DNA from: Eubacterium ventriosum
GTDB lineage: Bacteria > Bacillota > Clostridia > Lachnospirales > Lachnospiraceae
Length of the DNA: 64,000 bases
Reading direction: 5' to 3'
Assembly: GCF_025150745.1 (NCBI RefSeq)
Contig: NZ_CP102282.1
Coordinates: 124,001-188,000, forward strand
The notes under the pieces are model-generated. The model was not told the origin of the DNA. It saw only the letters and a program-made list of their open reading frames with translations, and searched no databases. Shown piece after piece: positions 25,690 to 36,655 of this stretch (within the stretch, counting starts at the first letter, position 1; every line of letters begins with the position of its first letter). The translations under genes and the position numbers were made by a program.

Positions 25690-25788
25690 AAATAACCTCC
25701 GGTTTTGAACTTGTAACTATATTGTACATCATTATGTAAAATAAAGAAATCAGGCAGATAATATTGTATCTACCTAATTTCTTTATTT

Positions 25789-26745
25789 TTATAAATTATT
25801 TATTTCCCTTACTTTGCAACATGATACAAAATGTCCAGGTAAAACTTCTTCCAATATCTGAGGTTTATTACACTCTTCTGTTGCATATGGACATCTTGCT
25901 GCAAATCTGCATCCTGGTTTAGGATCAATTGGCGAAACTATCTCACCCTTTAAAGGTATCCTTTTCTTTTCCGCATGGATATCAACCGTTGGTATTGCAG
26001 AAAGCAAAGCTTTTGAATATGGATGAAGTGTATTTTCAAATAATTCATCTGACTTACATGTTTCAATCAGTTGTCCTAAATACATTACACATATATTATC
26101 AGAAATATGTTTTACTACTGACATATCGTGTGTTATGAACATATAAGTAAGTCCTTCCGACTCCTGTAGGTCCATTAGTAAATTAAGAACCTGAGCCTGT
26201 ATGGAAACATCTAATGCGGATACCGGTTCATCACAAACTATAAATTTAGGATGTAGCGCCAATGCTCTTGCAATTCCAACTCTTTGACGTCTTCCACCGT
26301 CTAATTCTCTTGGATATGCTAAAGCCAATCTGTCTTCTATTCCAACCAGTTTCATCAATCTTTCCGTTTCCGCTTCCAATTCTTCACCTTTATACTTTCC
26401 TGACAGTTTTAAAGGTTCCTGAATTGTTTCTTTTATGGTCATTCTGGGATTTAAAGATGAATACGGATCCTGAAATATAATCTGCATATCATTTCTTAAA
26501 TCTGCAAGCCCGTTTTTATCAACTTTTGTTACATCTTTTCCATCAAAGATTATCTGCCCATCTGTACTGTCCTGCAAATGAATTATTGTTCGTCCTAATG
26601 TTGATTTGCCACATCCTGACTCTCCAACAACTCCCATTGTCTTTCCTTCTTCAATTTTAAATGTAACATCATCTACTGCATGTACCTTACCTTTTGGTGA
26701 ATTAAAATATTTTTTGAGGTGTTTTACTTCAAGTAATGTTCCCAT
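25789..26745 (-). CDS. Oligopeptide-type ABC transporter ATPase, OppF-like
   Basis: This 318-residue ABC ATPase has Walker A GESGCGKSTLGR, Q-loop IFQDPYSSLNP, Walker B FIVCDEPVSALD and H-loop ITHDMSV. The signature reads LDGGRRQRVG instead of LSGGQ, a variation seen in many OppF proteins. The C-terminal oligopeptide extension (CRFAARCPYATEECNK) contains the four-Cys pattern that can hold an iron-sulfur cluster in this family. It energises import together with OppD. The TAA of oppD abuts its ATG directly (TAAATG). It is the last gene of oppABCDF. The substrate may not be a peptide, since the operon shares an operator with ester-hydrolase genes. Confidence 0.93.
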   Translation of the reverse strand: MGTLLEVKHLKKYFNSPKGKVHAVDDVTFKIEEGKTMGVVGESGCGKSTLGRTIIHLQDSTDGQIIFDGKDVTKVDKNGLADLRNDMQIIFQDPYSSLNPRMTIKETIQEPLKLSGKYKGEELEAETERLMKLVGIEDRLALAYPRELDGGRRQRVGIARALALHPKFIVCDEPVSALDVSIQAQVLNLLMDLQESEGLTYMFITHDMSVVKHISDNICVMYLGQLIETCKSDELFENTLHPYSKALLSAIPTVDIHAEKKRIPLKGEIVSPIDPKPGCRFAARCPYATEECNKPQILEEVLPGHFVSCCKVREINNL

Positions 26746-27738
26746 TTATTTTTCACCTCCTCTTATTTTGTCCAACTGACAACATTTGCAAATATGACTT
26801 CCACCTACATTTACTGTTTCAATATTACCATTTCTACATGCTTCCGTTGCATATTTACATCTTGGATTAAAGCTGCAACCCTTAGGTAAATCAGACGGAT
26901 CCGGTGGTAATCCATTAATAGGTGATAATCTCTTTACATGTGAATTTATATCCGGAATTGCACCAAACAATCCCTTTGTATATGGATGTGTAGGGTTGTC
27001 AAATACTTCTTCTTTTGTTCCACATTCTATTATTTCTCCTGCATAAACAACCGCTACATCATCACATACTTCCGCAACTACTCCCAAATCATGAGTAATC
27101 ATAATCATTGCCGTATTGTAATCTTCCTTTAGCTGATTTATCATATCCAAAACCTGTGCCTGTATTGTTACATCAAGGGCTGTTGTAGGCTCATCTGCTA
27201 AAAGTAAATCCGGATTGCATGCTAATGCCATCGCTATAACTACTCTTTGTTTCATTCCACCTGAAAACTGATGTGGGTACTCTCTTGCCCTGTTTTCCGC
27301 AATTCCTACCTTCCCTAACATCTTAATTGCTTCAGCTGTTGCCTCAGCCATACTCATTTTCTTGTTATGTGTTTTTATTACCTCTGCGATTTGGTCTACA
27401 ACTTTTTTTACCGGATTCAGACTTGTCATTGGATCCTGGAATATCATAGATATTTTTCTTCCACGAAGTTTTCTCATTCCTCTTTCACTTCGCTTTAAAA
27501 TATCTTCCCCTTCCAAATAAACTTCTCCATCTGAAATCTTACCTCCCGGATTTGGAAGGATTCTTAAAATTGCTTTTGCAATTGATGTTTTTCCTGCACC
27601 TGTTTCTCCTACCAATCCAACAGTTCTTCCTCTGTCCAGATGAAAAGTTACTCCATTTACTGCATGAACTATTTTCCCTTCGGAGGTATATTCTACTTTT
27701 AAATTTTTTACTTCAAGAAATTTTTTATCTTCGCTCAT
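26746..27738 (-). CDS. Oligopeptide-type ABC transporter ATPase, OppD-like
   Basis: The 330-residue protein has Walker A GETGAGKTSIAK, Q-loop IFQDPMTSLNP, a normal signature FSGGMKQR, Walker B LLLADEPTTALD and H-loop ITHDLGV. It carries the C-terminal Opp extension with CSFNPRCKYATEAC. It forms the heterodimeric motor with OppF on the cytoplasmic side. GGGAGG lies at the oppC stop, 9 bases before its ATG. Confidence 0.94.
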   Translation of the reverse strand: MSEDKKFLEVKNLKVEYTSEGKIVHAVNGVTFHLDRGRTVGLVGETGAGKTSIAKAILRILPNPGGKISDGEVYLEGEDILKRSERGMRKLRGRKISMIFQDPMTSLNPVKKVVDQIAEVIKTHNKKMSMAEATAEAIKMLGKVGIAENRAREYPHQFSGGMKQRVVIAMALACNPDLLLADEPTTALDVTIQAQVLDMINQLKEDYNTAMIMITHDLGVVAEVCDDVAVVYAGEIIECGTKEEVFDNPTHPYTKGLFGAIPDINSHVKRLSPINGLPPDPSDLPKGCSFNPRCKYATEACRNGNIETVNVGGSHICKCCQLDKIRGGEK

Positions 27739-27751
27739 TTATATGCCTCCC

Positions 27752-28624
27752 TTAATGTTTAAGTGTTGGATCAAGTGCATCTCTTAGTGCATCTCCAAAT
27801 AAGTTAAATCCCATTGTGAAAAGACAAATAAATACTCCTGGGAATAATACCATATGTGGAGATGTTGTTATAAAGTTTCTTCCAGCAGTTAACATTGCTC
27901 CCCATTCAGGGGTTGGTGGCTGAACTCCTAATCCAATATAACTTAAACCTGTTGCCATCAAAATATTTGATGATATCTGGTTAGCTGTTGTTACAATCAT
28001 TGGAGATAAAGCATTTGGTATTACATGTTTCATAATTATTCTTGCATTTGAACACTTTATTGATTTTGCTGCTTCGATATATTCCATATCTCTTACAGAC
28101 AATATATTTGCTCTCATCATTCTTGCCATTCCCGGTATGGATGCAACACTTAAAGCTACAATTGTCTGAACAAATCCTGCTCCTAATACTGCTGAAATAA
28201 TAATTGCAAAAAGCATTGATGGCATAGACTGTATTACATCTAATATTCTCATTATGATATTATCAACCTGTCCGCCAAAGTAACCTGATATGGAGCCTAT
28301 AAATATACCTATAATCAATGCTCCTGCCGTTGATGCCACGCCTAATAGTATTGAATATCTGCTTCCATAAAGTAATCTTGTAAATATATCTCTTCCTAAA
28401 TCATCTGTTCCTGCAAAATGTTTTAAAGAAGGTGTTAAAAAAGCATCTGAAACCGTAACCTTTGTTGGTGAATACTGTGTAAGTATTGGTGCAAAAACTG
28501 CTGCAAAACAAAGTATAATTACAAGAAGTATTCCTACAATTGCCATTGGATTTTTAAAAATTCGGATAGCTACAGCTTTAGAAGCACTATTCTTTTTTAT
28601 TTTTTCAGTACCTTTACTGCTCAT
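27752..28624 (-). CDS. Oligopeptide-type ABC transporter permease, OppC-like
   Basis: The 290-residue permease has an N-terminal helix before the transmembrane domain and five further helices. The DppC/OppC signature GTDDLGRDIFTRLLYGSRYS lies after the first helix, and the EAA loop reads EAAKSIKCSNARIIMKHVIPN. It forms half of the membrane channel. Its ATG overlaps the oppB stop by four bases (ATGA), so translation is coupled. Confidence 0.94.
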   Translation of the reverse strand: MSSKGTEKIKKNSASKAVAIRIFKNPMAIVGILLVIILCFAAVFAPILTQYSPTKVTVSDAFLTPSLKHFAGTDDLGRDIFTRLLYGSRYSILLGVASTAGALIIGIFIGSISGYFGGQVDNIIMRILDVIQSMPSMLFAIIISAVLGAGFVQTIVALSVASIPGMARMMRANILSVRDMEYIEAAKSIKCSNARIIMKHVIPNALSPMIVTTANQISSNILMATGLSYIGLGVQPPTPEWGAMLTAGRNFITTSPHMVLFPGVFICLFTMGFNLFGDALRDALDPTLKH

Positions 28625-29574
28625 GCTTTCTTCCTCCTTTTCTTTTGTCCTTCATATTGAGATTTAATTCTTGGATCAACAAAGGCATAAAGTAAATCAA
28701 CTAATAACATACAAATACTAAATAAAACTGCAATAAAAATAACTGATCCCTGAACCGCATTGTAATCTCTGTTTGAAATAGCTGTTGTCATATACATTCC
28801 AATTCCCGGTATTGAGAAAACACTTTCAATTACCATTGTACCGCCAATCATAAATCCAAAGCATGAACCTGCAGAAGTTATAATTGGTATAAGTGCATTA
28901 GGCAATGCATGATTTAATATTACCTTTCTTTCTGATACACCCTTTGCTCTTGCTGTTGTTACATAATCAGATCTTATTACTTCCAGCATACTTGACCTTG
29001 CAAGTCTTGCGTTTGATGCAAAACCTCCTACACCATTTGCTATAATAGGTAGAATATAATACTGCGCACCACCTATTCCAAATGGTGGAAGCCAACCAAG
29101 CTTTAATGCAAATAAGATAACTAGCATTAATCCTAACCAGAAACTAGGCATTGATGCACCTACCAGTGAGATAATAAGAATTAATCTGTCTGCTATTGAA
29201 TCCTGCTTAATTGCTGCCCATATTCCAAAAGGGACACCAACAACTACTCCAATAATAACCGTTCCAATTGCTATAATAAATGTTCTCGGAAATCTAGTAA
29301 GCAAATCTGACATTACAGATGTGCTATAAATATATGATGTTCCAAAATCTCCATGTAATAATGAACCTAAATATGATACAAGTCTTGATATGTATGGAGC
29401 ATTCAAGCCATGTAATTCTCTATATTGTTCCAACTGTTCCGGTGTTGCTGAGCTTCCTAAAACTATTTGTGCAGTGTCACCTGGCACAAAGTACATCATT
29501 GTAAATACAAGTATTGCAACACAAATCAATATTGGAATCATCCATAATATTCTTTTTATAATATATCTGCCCAT
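28621..29574 (-). CDS. Oligopeptide-type ABC transporter permease, OppB-like
   Basis: The 317-residue permease begins MGRYIIKRILWMIPILI, the standard DppB/OppB start, with AGAGAG upstream; the frame is open to 29628 but those codons overlap the intergenic hairpin and have no family match. It has six membrane helices, with EAA loop TTARAKGVSERKVILNHALPN and the conserved PFGIWAAIK segment. It is separated from oppA by 114 bp that contain a strong stem-loop, which should set a lower level for the membrane and ATPase genes than for the binding protein. Confidence 0.94.
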   Translation of the reverse strand: MGRYIIKRILWMIPILICVAILVFTMMYFVPGDTAQIVLGSSATPEQLEQYRELHGLNAPYISRLVSYLGSLLHGDFGTSYIYSTSVMSDLLTRFPRTFIIAIGTVIIGVVVGVPFGIWAAIKQDSIADRLILIISLVGASMPSFWLGLMLVILFALKLGWLPPFGIGGAQYYILPIIANGVGGFASNARLARSSMLEVIRSDYVTTARAKGVSERKVILNHALPNALIPIITSAGSCFGFMIGGTMVIESVFSIPGIGMYMTTAISNRDYNAVQGSVIFIAVLFSICMLLVDLLYAFVDPRIKSQYEGQKKRRKKA

Positions 29575-29595
29575 ATTTTTCTCTCTTTCAACATT

Positions 29596-29640
29596 AGTGC
29601 CATATAATTTTTTTATTTTACACATCAATTATATGGCACT
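29596..29640 (-). promoter_or_regulatory. Intergenic stem-loop between oppA and oppB
   Basis: AGTGCCATATAATT (29596-29609) and its exact complement (29627-29640) form a 14-bp perfect stem with a 17-nt loop. No T-run follows on the minus strand. Structures of this sort between a binding-protein gene and permease genes stabilise the upstream mRNA or act as leaky stops. Confidence 0.7.
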
Positions 29641-29688
29641 TTTATGTTTCTTATCTGTCTGTATGCATCTATTACAGGTTATATCTTT

Positions 29689-31200
29689 TTAATATTCACA
29701 ACTTCCAGGAAGAATATATGTTCCTGAGAAGTATGCAAATTTACTTACTTTGCCTGATTTTGCAACTATGTAATTTGCTCTTGTAAATAAACCATATGCA
29801 TACGCATTTTCATCTAAGTATGTTTCAAATTCATTTACTGAATCTTCATTATGTGTGTCTGTTGATAAGGATTTTTCCATTAATTCCTGTAATTTATCAT
29901 CTTTAATAAAGTTAGCTGTCTGTCCATCAAAGCTTCTGTTATCAAATAATAAGCTCCATGGGAATGTACAATAATCATCTGTTCCCTTAATATCAAGAAT
30001 TAAGTCAAACTGTTTTGAATCTGTCTTATATGTCTGATATAATGCATCTTCCACATTCACAATCTTTGAATTAATACCAATTTCCTGTAATGCCGCCTGA
30101 ATAACTTCAGCTACTTTGTCAAGGTTAAATGCCGGCTGTGTTAAAATCTTTAATGTCTTTCCTGATACATCTACACCTGAATCTTTTAATTTCTGTTTTG
30201 CTGTTTCAATGTTGTAATTATAATAATCTCTATCTTTCCAGCTTTCAACATAGTCACCTGAAAGTGGGTTAGCCATGGCTGATAATGTTTCTCCATATCC
30301 ACCACATGATGCTTTCAAACAGTCTTCTGCATTAATAGCATAATATATTGCTTCTCTTAACTCTTTACTTGTTGAAAGAATACTGTCTTTTGACATATTG
30401 GGAAGTACTGTAAACATCATATTTGAGTTAAGCTGTTCAACCTGATATCCATTTGTTGCTTTTCCATTAGCATAAAAAGGATCAATTGCTGTTGTATCCA
30501 TATACTGAGCAACATCAATGTCGCCTGTCTGAATTGCTGTAGCCATCTGTGATGCCTCTGTTACTACCTTGTACACTATAGTGTCTACATTAGTTGTTGA
30601 CACTGAACTTCTTTTTGAGTCATCTGTCTGCCAATAGTCTTTATTTTTTTCTAATGTAATTGTTGAACCTGCTATCATTTCTTTAACCTGATAAGCTGCT
30701 GTTGTAACAGGTTTTGTTGTCATTCCATCACCACTATCTTCATAAGCCTTTTTTGAAATAACAGGAACAATATTTAAAATATATTCAATTGTTCCTAAAG
30801 GATTATCTGATAATTTGATTTCTGCTGTAATTTCGTTTCCTGCCGCATCTTTAATGTTATCATAGAAAACTACATCATATGTTAAATCATCTACTTTATT
30901 TATTTCTTTGGCACATTCAAGTTCCATATCCTCTAATGAGCATCCAAAATCTTTTCTTACAGCTGCATATTCATAAAAATTGTACATAATCGCTGTTCTC
31001 ATTGCACTCATTGTTCCAAATGGTGAAATATCGTTCCAGTTATCGTTAAGACCAATAGTAACTTTGTCGACTGTTCCTCCTGATGAACTGCCTGCTCCTT
31101 TGTCTGATGAAGATCCTCCTGAAGATCCACATCCTGATAATAATCCTACACTCATTGCAACAGTTAAGCCTATTGCCACAATCTTTCTAAATTTTTTCAT
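29689..31200 (-). CDS. ABC transporter substrate-binding lipoprotein (SBP_bac_5 family)
   Basis: The 503-residue protein has a signal peptide ending in lipobox LLSGC and a Gly/Ser linker. The family-5 binding-protein fold follows (VTIGLNDNWNDISPF, LSDNPLGTIEYILN, KNKDYWQTDDSKRSS, REAIYYAINAEDC). It is tethered outside the membrane and delivers its ligand to OppBC. Family-5 proteins bind peptides, but also nickel, glycosides, opines and other organic compounds. ATG 31200 follows GGAAAGGAA; the longer frame to 31281 has no sense as a signal. A shared operator-like motif lies about 100 bp upstream. The pairing with hydrolases rather than peptidases points to an ester or glycoconjugate (inference). 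Confidence 0.92.
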   Translation of the reverse strand: MKKFRKIVAIGLTVAMSVGLLSGCGSSGGSSSDKGAGSSSGGTVDKVTIGLNDNWNDISPFGTMSAMRTAIMYNFYEYAAVRKDFGCSLEDMELECAKEINKVDDLTYDVVFYDNIKDAAGNEITAEIKLSDNPLGTIEYILNIVPVISKKAYEDSGDGMTTKPVTTAAYQVKEMIAGSTITLEKNKDYWQTDDSKRSSVSTTNVDTIVYKVVTEASQMATAIQTGDIDVAQYMDTTAIDPFYANGKATNGYQVEQLNSNMMFTVLPNMSKDSILSTSKELREAIYYAINAEDCLKASCGGYGETLSAMANPLSGDYVESWKDRDYYNYNIETAKQKLKDSGVDVSGKTLKILTQPAFNLDKVAEVIQAALQEIGINSKIVNVEDALYQTYKTDSKQFDLILDIKGTDDYCTFPWSLLFDNRSFDGQTANFIKDDKLQELMEKSLSTDTHNEDSVNEFETYLDENAYAYGLFTRANYIVAKSGKVSKFAYFSGTYILPGSCEY

Positions 31201-31300
31201 AGTACTTATTCCTTTCCTTTTTTTGAGATTATCTAAAAACATCCTGCACTGTTTTCTTGTGATTTTATAATAACATAGCACTTTTTTGCCTTTAATATCT

Positions 31301-31322
31301 CAATTTCAAGATTATGTGTATT
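31301..31322 (-). promoter_or_regulatory. Shared operator-like motif, copy 3 (opp operon)
   Basis: The minus strand reads AATACACATAATCTTGAAAT, followed by TG. It differs from copy 1 at only three of 22 positions. A partial second site, ACACATTGAAA, lies just upstream, as expected for an AraC-type dimer. Confidence 0.65.
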
Positions 31323-31423
31323 TTTTCAATGTGTTTGTTTAAAATGTAGACAATATTTATTCTTTTTACATTTTACTAGGTATTTTTTACCAAATCAATT
31401 TTCTTTTTGCTGTATTTTGTTAG

Positions 31424-32788
<1,365 letters not shown>

Positions 32789-34360
32789 TTATTTATCTGC
32801 TTTTTTTAATAGTTCTCTTAGTTTTATATCGTGATTTTTTTCCACTTTACATTTTTCATCAAAAATCATTGTATATATGTTATCTTTTTGCATTTTGTTC
32901 CATTCAGGCACACACCCTCCATTTGGATTTCCACTGTATGCCATGTTAACCCATGCCTGACACATTATATCTTCTAATTGGTCACTTATTCCAGGTTCAA
33001 AGCTTGCTTCTATAAATGAAACATTATGGAAAACAAATGGTATTTCCGAACAATGCCACGCCACTGTTCCTCCATTGAAGTCTGACTCTTTTTTAAATAG
33101 CCAATTCCATACATCTCCACCTATTTCAAGTCTTTTTTTCACTAAATTAAGCTGACCATCTCTTTCTTTATAATCCATAAACAATACGTCTGCAGGATTG
33201 TTATCCGGATATACTTTTTTAAATTCTTCTAGTATTGTTTCGTACTCATTACCCCATTTTTCCTTGCAGAAAGTCTGAATCTGCAAGTCACTCCAATGAT
33301 TCTTATATCCGTCTCCAAGTTTATTATTTGGAATCAAATTAGAATTAGCTTCTCCAAAAACGTTTCCTATAATCATAGGTATTTTAGAAGTCTCTTTTCT
33401 AAATCCATTCTTTAACGTACTTCCAATAATTAATTCTCCATCTTCTATTGGCTCCCATCTCCATGAAAAATCCCTGCCTAATTCTTCTTTTAATTTTTCT
33501 TCTGCCTGATTAGCTGCTTCAACCAAATCCCAATATGGAAATTCTTCTATTTTTTTTATGGTTTGTTTGGAAAGTCCTAACTTTTCTACAGTTAATCTTG
33601 CAAGTTTTTGTGCAATCTGTTTCTTAGTGTAACCTTCCGGAATTATTTGTTCTTTTATTCCACCACTATCTATTGCAACTTTATGATATAGTCCATCACA
33701 TTCCGGACATTGCATAGTATATAAAATTTTTGCCACACCACCAGATTGTCCAAACAACATTACATTTTCAGGATTTCCGCCAAAACAGCTAATATTTTCC
33801 TTTATCCATTTAAGGCACTCTATTATATCTCCCATTGCACAATAAGATGATTTCGCATATTCTTCACCATATTCTGACAAATCCAAGCTTCCTAACACAT
33901 TATGTCTATGATTAAAGGATACTACTACAACATTTCCAAACTTAGACAGTTCTTCCCCGTCATATGCATATTGTTCCACACTTGAACCACTATTCCATCC
34001 TCCTCCATGCATCCAAACCATTACCGGTTTTTTTTCATTCCTGTCTAATGACTGTGTCCATATATTTAAATATTGGCAATTTTCATCCTGTGGCATATAA
34101 TAATGTGGACAAACCTGTGCATCATATCCTATAGGAGTAGTTCTTTCAGGACATACATATCCATATGATACTGCCGGTTTTGAATTTTCCCATGGTCCAA
34201 CTTTAGACGGCATATGAAATCTTTCTGCGTTAGCATATTTTATTCCTCTAAAAATATATGTACTACTCTTTTTTATGCCTGCTATATTTCCATTTTTTGT
34301 TTTTGCCAAAGGATTATCACTTAAAACTATTGCTTTTTCCGTTAATTTATCACAAAACAT
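32789..34360 (-). CDS. Type-B carboxylesterase (first of two)
   Basis: This 523-residue member of the carboxylesterase type B family has oxyanion HGGGWNSGS, nucleophile elbow MLFGQSGGVAK, a Glu in GNVFGEANSN as acid, and the His in VAWHCSEIPFVFHN; the triad is complete. It hydrolyses carboxylic esters. No signal peptide, so it acts in the cytoplasm on imported compounds. It is 18 bp after its paralogue, with AAAGGAAGG before ATG 34360. The two proteins share the same layout through the whole length but are diverged, so it is an old duplication or two substrates. Confidence 0.9.
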   Translation of the reverse strand: MFCDKLTEKAIVLSDNPLAKTKNGNIAGIKKSSTYIFRGIKYANAERFHMPSKVGPWENSKPAVSYGYVCPERTTPIGYDAQVCPHYYMPQDENCQYLNIWTQSLDRNEKKPVMVWMHGGGWNSGSSVEQYAYDGEELSKFGNVVVVSFNHRHNVLGSLDLSEYGEEYAKSSYCAMGDIIECLKWIKENISCFGGNPENVMLFGQSGGVAKILYTMQCPECDGLYHKVAIDSGGIKEQIIPEGYTKKQIAQKLARLTVEKLGLSKQTIKKIEEFPYWDLVEAANQAEEKLKEELGRDFSWRWEPIEDGELIIGSTLKNGFRKETSKIPMIIGNVFGEANSNLIPNNKLGDGYKNHWSDLQIQTFCKEKWGNEYETILEEFKKVYPDNNPADVLFMDYKERDGQLNLVKKRLEIGGDVWNWLFKKESDFNGGTVAWHCSEIPFVFHNVSFIEASFEPGISDQLEDIMCQAWVNMAYSGNPNGGCVPEWNKMQKDNIYTMIFDEKCKVEKNHDIKLRELLKKADK

Positions 34361-34378
34361 ATCTTTCTTATCCTTCCT

Positions 34379-35992
34379 TTATATGTGAAGTCTTGTGCCT
34401 CCACCATATAATCTTTCTGGTCCCTTATCGCCTGGTCCTAAAGCTCCTGCTTTTTCCACCAGTTCTATTAATTTATCGTCATAATTAATTTTTTCTTCAG
34501 TTTCTTTATCAAATATCATTGTAGGAATTACATCTTTCTCTGCTACATTCCACTTTGGTAGTCCCTTATGATTTGGGTTTCCCGTATAAGCAAATGAAAC
34601 TAAAGCACCTGCCATTTCATCCTGTAACTTTTCTGAAATGCCGGGAATATATTCTGATTCAAAAAACTCTGCATGATGGAAAATATATGCCTCATCTGCG
34701 TTATGCCAAGGTGTTGTTCCTCCGTAACACGGCATATCTAAAGATAACATCCAATTGTATGTATCTGCACAGTTTTGTTCAACTCTCATTTTGCATAAAT
34801 CTTTATGAGGTTTTCTCATAAAAACATCAACATATAAAGCTTTTGCCGGATCTTTTTTTGGATACGCTTTTCCAAATTCCCGTATAATGTCATCAGTATA
34901 CTTCCCATATCTTTCAATAAGCTGATCTATTGTTTGTTTTGACTTCCATTGATTAATATCTCCTATACCCCCATTATGTTTTGCCGATGATACAAATTCT
35001 CCCAAAACACTACCCGTAATCATAGGGATACTTTTTGTTTCCTCCCTAAATTTCATTCCAGCCATTTGAGGATTTCCGAAATAATTTTTATAGTCTACAG
35101 GAGGTGTCCACTGTAATCTTTCTCCATGACGCTTCATAAAATTGTCATATGCATAATTAATTGCCTTTGCCAGCTTGTAATATGGAATTGTCTCTATTTC
35201 TGAAATATTTTCTTTCTTTATGTTAAGAAACTTAACTATATCTCTTGCAACTTCTTTGTTGTTTTCATGGGTAAATGTAGAATCTCTTCCTGTGCCGCTA
35301 TGTATAGACACTTTATGATACAAACCATCTGCTGCAGGCATTTGCATAAGTTCTATTATTTTAAATCCACCACCGGACTGTCCAAAAAGCATTACATTAT
35401 CCGGATCTCCACCAAATTCTGAAATGTTTTCTTTAACCCATTTCAATGATGCTACCAGATCCATCATTCCTACATACCCTGACTCTTCATATTCCTTGCC
35501 ATATTCATATAAATCTAAATACCCTAAAGCATTTAATCTATGGTTAACAGAAACTACTACTACCTTTCCCCATGTTGCCAATTCCTCACCATCATAAGCT
35601 GTTATTTCAATTGCTGAACCATGTTCCTGACCACCACCATGAATCCAAACCATAACCGGAAGTTTTTCATTTTTTTCTATGCTTGGTGTCCATATATTTA
35701 AATTTTGACAGAATTCACTTTGTGGATACCAAAAATGTGGTTCTGTAAAAGAGTCTCCCGGTATACGTGTACTTATTTCATCCGGTACAGGACCATATGC
35801 CACTGCATCCTTTATTCCTTCCCACTTATCCGGTTCTGTAGGCAAGTGAAATCTCTTCGCCTTCGCATATTCTATACCTTTAAAAACAAAACAATCATCT
35901 CTCCATGTTCCTCTTAATTTCCCATATTTCGTATTAACAACAGGATAATCCGGATTGCTAATAGCTTTATTTTTCAACTTTTTTATATACAT
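34379..35992 (-). CDS. Type-B carboxylesterase (second of two)
   Basis: The 537-residue protein is a paralogue of the neighbouring gene. It has HGGGQEHGS, MLFGQSGGGFKI, the acid in GSVLGEFVSS and the His in TPWHNADEAYIFHH. The N-terminal segment YGKLRGTWRDDCFVFKGIEY matches the type-B start. No export signal. It is followed by the other carboxylesterase gene and preceded, 9 bp away, by the SnoaL-like gene. It ends with a Gly-rich tail (GPGDKGPERLYGGGT) absent from its paralogue. Confidence 0.9.
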   Translation of the reverse strand: MYIKKLKNKAISNPDYPVVNTKYGKLRGTWRDDCFVFKGIEYAKAKRFHLPTEPDKWEGIKDAVAYGPVPDEISTRIPGDSFTEPHFWYPQSEFCQNLNIWTPSIEKNEKLPVMVWIHGGGQEHGSAIEITAYDGEELATWGKVVVVSVNHRLNALGYLDLYEYGKEYEESGYVGMMDLVASLKWVKENISEFGGDPDNVMLFGQSGGGFKIIELMQMPAADGLYHKVSIHSGTGRDSTFTHENNKEVARDIVKFLNIKKENISEIETIPYYKLAKAINYAYDNFMKRHGERLQWTPPVDYKNYFGNPQMAGMKFREETKSIPMITGSVLGEFVSSAKHNGGIGDINQWKSKQTIDQLIERYGKYTDDIIREFGKAYPKKDPAKALYVDVFMRKPHKDLCKMRVEQNCADTYNWMLSLDMPCYGGTTPWHNADEAYIFHHAEFFESEYIPGISEKLQDEMAGALVSFAYTGNPNHKGLPKWNVAEKDVIPTMIFDKETEEKINYDDKLIELVEKAGALGPGDKGPERLYGGGTRLHI

Positions 35993-36001
35993 TTTTTACT
36001 C

Positions 36002-36646
36002 CTAATTAAAAATCCAATTACTACTATCATCATATAATTTCTTAATTGTTTCCGGTTTATCTTTACCTGCCCATTGTTCTGAATACTTTAGTCCACCTTC
36101 ATACAAATCTCTTCTTGCAGCCATATTAAAATTATTACTTCTATATTTTTCTAATTGTTCCTTTTTTATATAAAACGGTTCATCCCCAAAAACAGAATCC
36201 ATTCTATCCTTTTCATATATTCCTTCCATGTATACAATTCCCCATACTCCATCCCGCTTTTCCACTCTGTAATGCATTCTGCTGTTGCATTGTATATCTA
36301 CCCATTTTCCATCCAAGCAGGTTCTAAATGTTAATGTACAAATTATTTCAGCAATAGCTTTTTTGTCCTTCAACCATACAACTGTGTTATTAATTTTGTG
36401 TCCATGACTTTCTTTTTCATCCGGTTTATTTTCTCTTTTTGTAGGCTTTGCATTAAAGTAATCTGTAACTTTCCCCTTAAACCATGTGGTAAATATTTCT
36501 CCGTCCTTAAACCAACATTTTTCTCTCTGTTCCTTTAGTCCATAATCAGTACAATATCTTTCATACTCTACAAGTTCTCTTATTTTTTGTTTTTCAATTA
36601 TTTCTTTATTTTCTATGTTCCCCATTGGCAATTCATAAAATTTCAT
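36002..36646 (-). CDS. SnoaL/NTF2-like protein
   Basis: The 214-residue soluble protein has the cone-shaped NTF2 fold pattern: helices with IRELVEYERYCTDYGLKEQ, then WFKDGEIFTTWFKGKV, a mid strand pair around NTVVWLKDKKAIAEIIC, and a last strand set with MHYRVEKRDGVWGIVYMEG. Members of this SnoaL_4-type group include dehydratases, isomerases and cyclases for aromatic or steroid-like compounds, as well as non-enzymatic forms. The catalytic residues cannot be assigned. It is 9 bp after the HSL-esterase gene in the hydrolase operon, with AGGAG before ATG. Confidence 0.75.
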   Translation of the reverse strand: MKFYELPMGNIENKEIIEKQKIRELVEYERYCTDYGLKEQREKCWFKDGEIFTTWFKGKVTDYFNAKPTKRENKPDEKESHGHKINNTVVWLKDKKAIAEIICTLTFRTCLDGKWVDIQCNSRMHYRVEKRDGVWGIVYMEGIYEKDRMDSVFGDEPFYIKKEQLEKYRSNNFNMAARRDLYEGGLKYSEQWAGKDKPETIKKLYDDSSNWIFN

Positions 36647-36655
36647 GTTTTTCTC

